Assembly (NCBI GenBank): GCA_037127255.1
Contig: JBANSL010000009.1
Location: 16,132,475-16,196,474, forward strand
Direction: 5' to 3'
DNA from: Persicaria tinctoria
Taxonomy: Eukaryota; Streptophyta; Magnoliopsida; Caryophyllales; Polygonaceae
Length of the DNA: 64,000 bases
Made by a program: the position numbers and the translations under genes. A model generated the notes under the pieces. That model saw nothing but the letters and a program-made list of their open reading frames with translations, was not told the origin of the DNA and did not search any database. Position 1 is the stretch's first letter, and every line of letters begins with the position of its first letter. Of this stretch, positions 54,837-64,000 are shown one piece after another.

Positions 54837-55173
54837 CCGTATTGTAAGTTTTGAGATTGAGAAAGTTTCGAATTTACTTGAAGCTTGAAAGGAGATTCAA
54901 ACCTATAGATTGGGAAAACTTTAAATCCACATAATAAGTTTGAAAATGGTATAAATGGAGTTTATGAAACCTCTTTTTTTTAGTATTATTTATTATCTTG
55001 GTCAAAATTCAAATTCAACATTGAAAATTTGGACATAGAAATAATTTTGAAGAAGTGAAAAACCATTGGAGAAGAAATGACACGAAAAATAATAATTTTA
55101 GAAATTAATTTTGACATGAAATCCATTTTACAAAAACCGTTCTGACATGAAAACCATTGTAGAAAAACCTTTA
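54837..55173 (-). other. Array I leader, interior 1
   Basis: A/T-rich leader between the PBS and the protein frame; nothing coding. Confidence 0.6.
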
Positions 55174-55185
55174 GCTCTGATACCA
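55174..55185 (-). promoter_or_regulatory. Array I primer-binding site, interior 1
   Basis: The minus strand TGGTATCAGAGC starts five bases after the LTR end GGTGTTACA; complement of initiator Met tRNA. Confidence 0.9.
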
Positions 55186-55190
55186 CCTTC

Positions 55191-58065
55191 TGTAACACCC
55201 CATTTTATCACCCAAGGGAATGTCACAGCGCCAGTGATTACTCGGACTTTAATGTCTTTGTAACCACCTGAGGCTTATAGGGACATGCAACCATGCTCCC
55301 ATAAACAAGATGATAATAAGAAATACATAAATAAATTACAATTAAATCGCGGAAGACTTTAAGTGAAACAAATAATTAAATCTACAATAATGTCGTTACA
55401 ATGTCTCGATAGCAAAACTAAGATAACGTTTATACACTAATGATAAAGGAGGCTCTTGAATCAAAACAACGGTAAAATAATAAAAACATTTTAAGATGAT
55501 TCCGACTCACATTTCCGACCTTCGACCTTGTAGTGCTTTATCTAAACCTGTGGAAACCAGCCATCCAAACAAAGGACGGTTAGTTCGCGAGAACTAGCAA
55601 GTGACGGCACGAAAGCAGAGACAACTTTGGATTCAAGTGACCATGAAACGGTAAGAATTAAATCCAAATGAGATTTGAATATTTGAAGTGAATTGGCTTA
55701 TTTGTGACCCGACCCTCCTATGACACGGATAATCCAAAAGGATTGAGTAACAAAAGATGTATTAGGAATCATATTCCGATTAAGGATGGAATATGACATA
55801 GCTTGAAACGATTCATGATTACTACCCATTACATTATTAATACGTTTTTATTATAATGTCTAAACTAAGTATTGGTTCAAAAGGTACTCGATGTGGCCCA
55901 AAATCGACCCAGAGGGCAGGACTCTTCCGGAGAGTTTTAAACCGCGGGCTGAGACAGTCGATTAAGGGTTGATCTTGTGTCCCCCAATACCTAGTTCAAA
56001 CCATGTTCGTTACTTGTACATTACTCTTCACTCACTTACTCACATGATATGCATTTTACATCTTTTATCTTTTTATCGACTACTACCGGTCCCACTCTGT
56101 CTATAGTGGATAGCAACCTACAACCATTGGTTGTGTAACACCTCGCATGGAAGTGTGGTTTCATGAAACCTTAAGACCGAGGAGTAACGGCCACGACCTA
56201 CACTTTACCAACACTTCACTTTACAATTTCACATTTCACTTTAAAATTTCACATTTGCTTTTCGTTGATTGATACGTTGTACTTTGATTGATTTGGATTT
56301 ATGATTCAATTGAATTTCACTCGCAACAAACAATCCTCACATTGTTACTACTTATTTAAAATATTGATCACAACGAAATAAACATAATGGATACATAAAA
56401 TAAACATATCCCTTTCTTAACCAATTAGCATGAAAGAACAAAATAAATCATGCTTTAATAAAAATGTGGGTATCTATGTCATTATTTTATAGCGTCGAAT
56501 AATAACATTACCCAATTATACTTGCCAAATTCAAACTGAACGGTAAATAAATCACACAAGACGGATGGATTGTAATTTATTTTAATTAATTTGGCAAGCA
56601 TTCCAACGGAAAGAAAACAACAAGACACGAAGGCACCAAATGAGCAGAAAAGCTCGGAAGGTCACTTGCCTCGATTTTTAAGTTGCAAGCGTTGACTTAA
56701 ACGGTTGGTCGGACTCTAATTCCTTCGAATGCGCGCAAGGGTAGCCTAGATTGGAAGCAATTTATGCCCACATAAAAATACGGGTTAGAATCTAGAATTT
56801 TAGAAAACTGAACAAGGGCATATTTTGCGAAAATCGGAATTATGGGAGGTTTTATGCGATTACCCTTCTCCAATACACAGCCCGACACAGCACTCCAACA
56901 GGTTTTTGTCGGCGACACTCCGGCGACACTTCGGCGAGGCACTGGCGGCAGCACGGCTCACGGCGGCGCACGAGGCTGGCGGCTACGGACTCGTGGTGAC
57001 TGAGCGCTCCTCCGGGTGGCGGCTGGTGGCTCCGGCAGCGGCGGACGAGGGTGGACGAGGGTGGCTCCGGCAAGGAGACTCGAATTTGGGGGTTTTGGAT
57101 TCGGGATGTTTTTGTGAAAAGTTTGTGAAGGGAAACGTTGGTAGAGGCGTTTAGAATGCCATGGAACAGGTTGAGAGCTCGGAGATGGAGAGGAGTGGTG
57201 ATGGTGTGCTTCGAAAGTGATCCCGAAAGGGGTATTTATAGGAGAAGGATTTGGGGACGGATTTGATTAAAATAAATCCATAAATTGCTTAGATAATCAC
57301 TCTTAACACTATCCCGATCCTCAATTTGGTGAGATTCGGCCTGACTGGAGCGGATTGGGGTGATTTTCGAATTTGGGGATAAGCTTGTTCGGTTGAGTTT
57401 TTAGCCCGAATCTCCAAATTGATTACATAAATCTCATCTTCAACGAGTGTAGAACATTCTAGAAACAAAAACGGTTTGATTCGGGCGAGATTTGAGGGAG
57501 TGAAATTTCACCCAATTCCAACAGTGAAACGCAGGAGTGGGAGGTTGAAGAAGAAGCGGTTCAGTGAACCCGGTTCACACATTTTCTTTTCTTTTTTGAT
57601 GGTTCGGTTCAAGTAAACCCAAAAGAAAACCGGTTTAGCCTTTACTTATTTATAATGTATACATATATACATATATTTATCCGAAAATTTTATTTATTAA
57701 AATTCTACACATCTTAAATATTAAAGTAATAAAATATTTAATTTAAATACATTTTATTTTATGCAACAATGGTTTATTATCACCTTATATTACATATATA
57801 TATTTTACGGAAATTAAAATAAGTTATAACGATAAATCCCTCTTTATAAAAATATGCAAACTTGTTTTAAAATAATATGACTTAAAATAAATAACTTATT
57901 TATTAAATTTCACATAAGCGAATAAAAATGAATGTGTCAAAATAGTTACAAACTCTATATACATTTAACTTCCAAAAATCATTATTAAGTTCAAAATAAA
58001 AGAACTTTTATATAAATATATATTTTCTTAAAACGAAATCCCCAAAAATACTTTGGGGTATTTCA
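55191..58065 (-). repeat. Array I LTR copy 2
   Basis: 2875 bp, almost identical to copy 3. It serves as 3' LTR for the interior on its right and 5' LTR for the interior on its left. Confidence 0.92.
57233..57240 (-). promoter_or_regulatory. TATA box in LTR copy 2
   Basis: The minus strand TATAAATA in the context CTCCTATAAATACCCC; same box in copy 3 at 62297-62304. Confidence 0.7.
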
Positions 58066-58078
58066 TTCCTCCCCACTT
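58066..58078 (-). promoter_or_regulatory. Array I polypurine tract, interior 2
   Basis: Same AAGTGGGGAGGAA tract as in interior 1. Confidence 0.85.
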
Positions 58079-59072
58079 AAAATAAGTTTCGTCCCGAAAC
58101 TTAAAGAAAAGAACGAACGGAGTTGGAATAGGGATGAGAGGGTATACGAAGGAGTTTTCAAAAGCCGAAGGAGATACCTGACTTAGTTCTGACTATTCTT
58201 TGAACGACGTGAAGCAATGAGTTGCATACAGGATCAACTCATTGCCTTCCGAACTCCTCAATGGTAAGATTTTTAAATTTTAATTATTTTGCATTAGGTT
58301 AGCATGATTTTATCGCGGTTAGACCACTACGATCTTGCATAAACCTGGCTATCTAGTCTACCCTTGGCTTTCGTCTCTGCCCCATCTGGCTTCCTTTTCC
58401 AGGTTACCAAATGGCCCGGGTGGCGTCGATGGCAACCATTGTGGCAGCTAGTATGCCCCGGCTCGTATACAAGGAGTGGTAGATTTCGTCTTCTAGTCCT
58501 TCGCGTCCTCTGGTCCTTCGGTGAGCTTTCCTCTTTGTCCTCGAACCCCATTGTTTGTAGATTAACAAGAGTTATAGGCGCGAGTATCTTTCTTAATTTA
58601 TCATTTGTTTATTCAAATTTCACATTGAGAGTTCGGTTGCTCGACAATAGAGCTATATGCAAGATATACTCTATGTCGTGACTCAGAATACACACACTAC
58701 TAATTACGGTTTAATCTTTTAATCTTCTCACACACTCTGCACTTGCTTAATTTAGTTGGTTTAATTGTTTCTCACACACCACACACACTCACTTTCTTAG
58801 AATATTGGGGCACCTCCCCACTTAAGACCTGTCGCACAAATATTAAATGAATCCACGGCTTTGAAGTCAAAAATAATTTTACCCGATGGTTTCACATATC
58901 CGCGCACCTCAATTATTATCAAATAACTAACACTTTATTCATAATAGCAACCAATCTAAAACAAACACTGTCTGTGAAACCACTTGATAACACTAAAACA
59001 ACGAGAGTACGACAAATAGGAAAGTGAACTAAGGTTAAAAAGAACGACACGAATGACAAGGGAAAGATGCAA
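58079..59072 (-). other. Array I 3' interior, copy 2
   Basis: Same non-coding segment as 53015-54008, with no differences noticed by eye. Confidence 0.55.
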
Positions 59073-59900
59073 CTAGAAGAAGCGACGCAAAACCCTTCCG
59101 CCTGGGTTGTCAGATGCCGACCTCTTTCTAGACTGAGGAGCTCTTGATGCTGCGAAGTGTTCGTGAAGGTTTACTACCCCACGATGAAGGTCTAGCTTAG
59201 CTTCGTAAAGGAGTGTCTGCTCTCTTCTCTCCTTTGCCAACCTCTCTTGCAGGTCAGCCTGTTGAGCTTTCATTATCTGGATCCTATTCCGTCTTTCCGC
59301 TATTTCCTGATCCAAGAAATTGCGCACTGCTCCCCTTGCCTGCAGCTGCACATGGCGGAGAAATTCTGTGTCAACTACCGAATGTCCTGCCACAAGAGGG
59401 TTCGCTCCGTGCCCGGCTTCGTTCTCATCCTCTTCTTGTGGCTCTTCCCCCTCCTGGGGATCTGCTTCGTTGACATTCGGGAGGACTTCCTCGTCTCCTT
59501 GGGGTTCTTCTTCCAAATTTTCCTCAGCTACCATCAGAAGGGCATCCTCGTCTTCCTGTGGGTCTTCCTCTGTGTTTTCCTCAGCTAACCTCGGAGAAGC
59601 GTCCTCGACTTCCTGAGGGTCCTCCTCCGAATCTTCCTCAGTTGTATCCCCAGCTGACCTCGGAGAAGCGTCCTCGACTTCTTGAGGGTCCTCCTCCGAA
59701 TCTTCATCCACCCTAATAGGTGCCAGGTATGGGACACCGAGTTCATCCACCGTAAGTTCATTCTGTGCGGGGTTCCTAGGTAGGTTAGAGTGGCGAGGGG
59801 CGGCCATCTGCCACGAGGAAAAGAGGAGGGTTAAACCAAGCACCCGAGAGTCTAATTGGACGTCGGAATCAAACCATATTTTATAAAGACCTTTACACAA
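59073..59900 (-). CDS. Array I acidic-repeat protein, copy 2
   Basis: The predicted protein is identical to that at 54009-54836 over all 275 residues, including the acidic repeats and basic C-terminus. The alternative start Met 32 is at 59805-59807. Identity over the whole interior shows that the duplication is recent, or that the copies are homogenised. It would be transcribed from LTR copy 3, which keeps the consensus TATA box. Confidence 0.65.
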   Translation of the reverse strand: MCKGLYKIWFDSDVQLDSRVLGLTLLFSSWQMAAPRHSNLPRNPAQNELTVDELGVPYLAPIRVDEDSEEDPQEVEDASPRSAGDTTEEDSEEDPQEVEDASPRLAEENTEEDPQEDEDALLMVAEENLEEEPQGDEEVLPNVNEADPQEGEEPQEEDENEAGHGANPLVAGHSVVDTEFLRHVQLQARGAVRNFLDQEIAERRNRIQIMKAQQADLQERLAKERREQTLLYEAKLDLHRGVVNLHEHFAASRAPQSRKRSASDNPGGRVLRRFF

Positions 59901-60237
59901 CCGTATTGTAAGTTTTGAGATTGAGAAAGTTTCGAATTTACTTGAAGCTTGAAAGGAGATTCAAACCTATAGATTGGGAAAACTTTAAATCCACATAATA
60001 AGTTTGAAAATGGTATAAATGGAGTTTATGAAACCTCTTTTTTTTAGTATTATTTATTATCTTGGTCAAAATTCAAATTCAACATTGAAAATTTGGACAT
60101 AGAAATAATTTTGAAGAAGTGAAAAACCATTGGAGAAGAAATGACACGAAAAATAATAATTTTAGAAATTAATTTTGACATGAAATCCATTTTACAAAAA
60201 CCGTTCTGACATGAAAACCATTGTAGAAAAACCTTTA

Positions 60238-60249
60238 GCTCTGATACCA
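60238..60249 (-). promoter_or_regulatory. Array I primer-binding site, interior 2
   Basis: TGGTATCAGAGC on the minus strand, five bases from LTR copy 3. Confidence 0.9.
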
Positions 60250-60254
60250 CCTTC

Positions 60255-63129
60255 TGTAACACCCCATTTTATCACCCAAGGGAATGTCACAGCGCCAGTG
60301 ATTACTCGGACTTTAATGTCTTTGTAACCACCTGAGGCTTATAGGGACATGCAACCATGCTCCCATAAACAAGATGATAATAAGAAATACATAAATAAAT
60401 TACAATTAAATCGCGGAAGACTTTAAGTGAAACAAATAATTAAATCTACAATAATGTCGTTACAATGTCTCGATAGCAAAACTAAGATAACGTTTATACA
60501 CTAATGATAAAGGAGGCTCTTGAATCAAAACAACGGTAAAATAATAAAAACATTTTAAGATGATTCCGACTCACATTTCCGACCTTCGACCTTGTAGTGC
60601 TTTATCTAAACCTGTGGAAACCAGCCATCCAAACAAAGGACGGTTAGTTCGCGAGAACTAGCAAGTGACGGCACGAAAGCAGAGACAACTTTGGATTCAA
60701 GTGACCATGAAACGGTAAGAATTAAATCCAAATGAGATTTGAATATTTGAAGTGAATTGGCTTATTTGTGACCCGACCCTCCTATGACACGGATAATCCA
60801 AAAGGATTGAGTAACAAAAGATGTATTAGGAATCATATTCCGATTAAGGATGGAATATGACATAGCTTGAAACGATTCATGATTACTACCCATTACATTA
60901 TTAATACGTTTTTATTATAATGTCTAAACTAAGTATTGGTTCAAAAGGTACTCGATGTGGCCCAAAATCGACCCAGAGGGCAGGACTCTTCCGGAGAGTT
61001 TTAAACCGCGGGCTGAGACAGTCGATTAAGGGTTGATCTTGTGTCCCCCAATACCTAGTTCAAACCATGTTCGTTACTTGTACATTACTCTTCACTCACT
61101 TACTCACATGATATGCATTTTACATCTTTTATCTTTTTATCGACTACTACCGGTCCCACTCTGTCTATAGTGGATAGCAACCTACAACCATTGGTTGTGT
61201 AACACCTCGCATGGAAGTGTGGTTTCATGAAACCTTAAGACCGAGGAGTAACGGCCACGACCTACACTTTACCAACACTTCACTTTACAATTTCACATTT
61301 CACTTTAAAATTTCACATTTGCTTTTCGTTGATTGATACGTTGTACTTTGATTGATTTGGATTTATGATTCAATTGAATTTCACTCGCAACAAACAATCC
61401 TCACATTGTTACTACTTATTTAAAATATTGATCACAACGAAATAAACATAATGGATACATAAAATAAACATATCCCTTTCTTAACCAATTAGCATGAAAG
61501 AACAAAATAAATCATGCTTTAATAAAAATGTGGGTATCTATGTCATTATTTTATAGCGTCGAATAATAACATTACCCAATTATACTTGCCAAATTCAAAC
61601 TGAACGGTAAATAAATCACACAAGACGGATGGATTGTAATTTATTTTAATTAATTTGGCAAGCATTCCAACGGAAAGAAAACAACAAGACACGAAGGCAC
61701 CAAATGAGCAGAAAAGCTCGGAAGGTCACTTGCCTCGATTTTGAAGTTGCAAGCGTTGACTTAAACGGTTGGTCGGACTCTAATTCCTTCGAATGCGCGC
61801 AAGGGTAGCCTAGATTGGAAGCAATTTATGCCCACATAAAAATACGGGTTAGAATCTAGAATTTTAGAAAACTGAACAAGGGCATATTTTGCGAAAATCG
61901 GAATTATGGGAGGTTTTATGCGATTACCCTTCTCCAATACACAGCCCGACACAGCACTCCAACAGGTTTTTGTCGGCGACACTCCGGCGACACTTCGGCG
62001 AGGCACTGGCGGCAGCACGGCTCACGGCGGCGCACGAGGCTGGCGGCTACGGACTCGTGGTGACTGAGCGCTCCTCCGGGTGGCGGCTGGTGGCTCCGGC
62101 AGCGGCGGACGAGGGTGGACGAGGGTGGCTCCGGCAAGGAGACTCGAATTTGGGGGTTTTGGATTCGGGATGTTTTTGTGAAAAGTTTGTGAAGGGAAAC
62201 GTTGGTAGAGGCGTTTAGAATGCCATGGAACAGGTTGAGAGCTCGGAGATGGAGAGGAGTGGTGATGGTGTGCTTCGAAAGTGATCCCGAAAGGGGTATT
62301 TATAGGAGAAGGATTTGGGGACGGATTTGATTAAAATAAATCCATAAATTGCTTAGATAATCACTCTTAACACTATCCCGATCCTCAATTTGGTGAGATT
62401 CGGCCTGACTGGAGCGGATTGGGGTGATTTTCGAATTTGGGGATAAGCTTGTTCGGTTGAGTTTTTAGCCCGAATCTCCAAATTGATTACATAAATCTCA
62501 TCTTCAACGAGTGTAGAACATTCTAGAAACAAAAACGGTTTGATTCGGGCGAGATTTGAGGGAGTGAAATTTCACCCAATTCCAACAGTGAAACGCAGGA
62601 GTGGGAGGTTGAAGAAGAAGCGGTTCAGTGAACCCGGTTCACACATTTTCTTTTCTTTTTTGATGGTTCGGTTCAAGTAAACCCAAAAGAAAACCGGTTT
62701 AGCCTTTACTTATTTATAATGTATACATATATACATATATTTATCCGAAAATTTTATTTATTAAAATTCTACACATCTTAAATATTAAAGTAATAAAATA
62801 TTTAATTTAAATACATTTTATTTTATGCAACAATGGTTTATTATCACCTTATATTACATATATATATTTTACGGAAATTAAAATAAGTTATAACGATAAA
62901 TCCCTCTTTATAAAAATATGCAAACTTGTTTTAAAATAATATGACTTAAAATAAATAACTTATTTATTAAATTTCACATAAGCGAATAAAAATGAATGTG
63001 TCAAAATAGTTACAAACTCTATATACATTTAACTTCCAAAAATCATTATTAAGTTCAAAATAAAAGAACTTTTATATAAATATATATTTTCTTAAAACGA
63101 AATCCCCAAAAATACTTTGGGGTATTTCA
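60255..63129 (-). repeat. Array I LTR copy 3
   Basis: 2875 bp. It differs from copy 2 at very few positions, for example GATTTTGAAG (61737-61746) against GATTTTTAAG. Confidence 0.92.
62297..62304 (-). promoter_or_regulatory. TATA box in LTR copy 3
   Basis: TATAAATA on the minus strand, as in copy 2. Confidence 0.7.
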
Positions 63130-64000
63130 TTCCTCCCCACTTAAAATAAGTTTCGTCCCGAAACTTAAAGAAAAGAACGAACGGAGTTGGAATAGGGATG
63201 AGAGGGTATACGAAGGAGTTTTCAAAAGCCGAAGGAGATACCTGACTTAGTTCTGACTATTCTTTGAACGACGTGAAGCAATGAGTTGCATACAGGATCA
63301 ACTCATTGCCTTCCGAACTCCTCAATGGTAAGATTTTTAAATTTTAATTATTTTGCATTAGGTTAGCATGATTTTATCGCGGTTAGACCACTACGATCTT
63401 GCATAAACCTGGCTATCTAGTCTACCCTTGGCTTTCGTCTCTGCCCCATCTGGCTTCCTTTTCCAGGTTACCAAATGGCCCGGGTGGCGTCGATGGCAAC
63501 CATTGTGGCAGCTAGTATGCCCCGGCTCGTATACAAGGAGTGGTAGATTTCGTCTTCTAGTCCTTCGCGTCCTCTGGTCCTTCGGTGAGCTTTCCTCTTT
63601 GTCCTCGAACCCCATTGTTTGTAGATTAACAAGAGTTATAGGCGCGAGTATCTTTCTTAATTTATCATTTGTTTATTCAAATTTCACATTGAGAGTTCGG
63701 TTGCTCGACAATAGAGCTATATGCAAGATATACTCTATGTCGTGACTCAGAATACACACACTACTAATTACGGTTTAATCTTTTAATCTTCTCACACACT
63801 CTGCACTTGCTTAATTTAGTTGGTTTAATTGTTTCTCACACACCACACACACTCACTTTCTTAGAATATTGGGGCACCTCCCCACTTAAGACCTGTCGCA
63901 CAAATATTAAATGAATCCACGGCTTTGAAGTCAAAAATAATTTTACCCGATGGTTTCACATATCCGCGCACCTCAATTATTATCAAATAACTAACACTTT
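63130..64000 (-). other. Array I interior 3, truncated by window end
   Basis: Starts with the PPT at 63130-63142 and repeats the 3' part of the interior. The protein frame would lie beyond the window, so the array has at least three units. Confidence 0.85.

Larger units (their letters stand above)
50125..64000 (-). mobile_element. Array I: tandem non-autonomous LTR retrotransposon
   Basis: Structure on the plus coordinates: LTR (50125-53001), interior (53002-55190), LTR (55191-58065), interior (58066-60254), LTR (60255-63129) and interior (63130 to the window end). The period is 5066 then 5064 bp. The element reads on the minus strand: each interior has a Met PBS next to the LTR on its right and a PPT next to the LTR on its left. 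The interior is about 2.19 kb and encodes a 275-residue protein but no protease, RT or integrase. Sequence between units is nearly identical. A head-to-tail LTR array of this sort normally arises by unequal crossing-over between LTRs. CACCC at 50120-50124 is the possible TSD; the other end is outside the window. Confidence 0.9.

Noticed and set aside
50125..64000. Simple satellite DNA
   Set aside because: Each period contains LTR ends, PBS, PPT and a protein frame in retroelement order, so a tandem retrotransposon array explains it better.

Overview
This window is plant nuclear DNA, most likely from a eudicot. It has AT-rich intergenic sequence, plant-type LTR retrotransposons of the Tekay, Athila and Copia/Tork-like kinds, hAT and CACTA DNA transposons, and intron-containing fragments of plant genes (VAP27-like, NLA-like RING, SF3A2-like, UDP-sugar pyrophosphorylase-like). 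I see no intact conventional host gene. The window is a nest of mobile elements, and its boundaries can be read from target-site duplications (TSDs), terminal repeats, primer-binding sites (PBS) and polypurine tracts (PPT).

Layout. 1-937: left flank with a possible CACTA end. 938-24106: a decayed Tekay-like Ty3 chromovirus (element A). It is split by an Athila-like, pol-deleted element (B, 8802-21714, TSD CCTAG). B's 5' LTR is in turn split by a small non-autonomous LTR element (C, 9387-12663, TSD AACCC) that carries one unusual 381-residue open frame. 24107-27060: consecutive exon-intron fragments of unrelated genes, which is the signature of transposon gene capture, plus an RNase H-like relic. 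27398-34168: a small hAT element (E) holding a minus-strand Copia element (D, 27451-33734, TSD AAATA). 34410-36135: a ~110-bp tandem repeat with hairpin cores, interrupted by a second hAT element (F, 34522-35713, perfect 8-bp TSD). 36140-39008: AT-rich DNA, a (TTA)n microsatellite and a long GAGATT-type minisatellite. 39012-43888: a complete CACTA element (G, TSD AAG) carrying a captured UDP-sugar pyrophosphorylase fragment. 43892-46560: AT-rich DNA with few features. 46757-50021: a solo Tekay-type LTR (H) inside a coiled-coil reading frame. 50125-64000: a head-to-tail array of a young, non-autonomous LTR retrotransposon (I), arranged LTR-internal-LTR-internal-LTR-internal with a 5.06-kb period. 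It encodes a 275-residue protein with acidic repeats and no pol.

How the parts relate. The autonomous elements A and D are inactivated by stops, frameshifts and lost zinc ligands. In A and in the SF3A2 relic, several stops fit CAG-to-TAG change, as expected from deamination of methylated CHG sites. B, C and I keep cis signals and part or none of the enzymatic machinery, so they would need enzymes supplied in trans. The most unusual signals are the dozens of TCGAnnTCGA hairpin motifs shared by the LTRs and coding region of B, the exchange of coding and LTR sequence in C, the tandem array I, and the multi-gene fragment chain at 24.1-26.5 kb.
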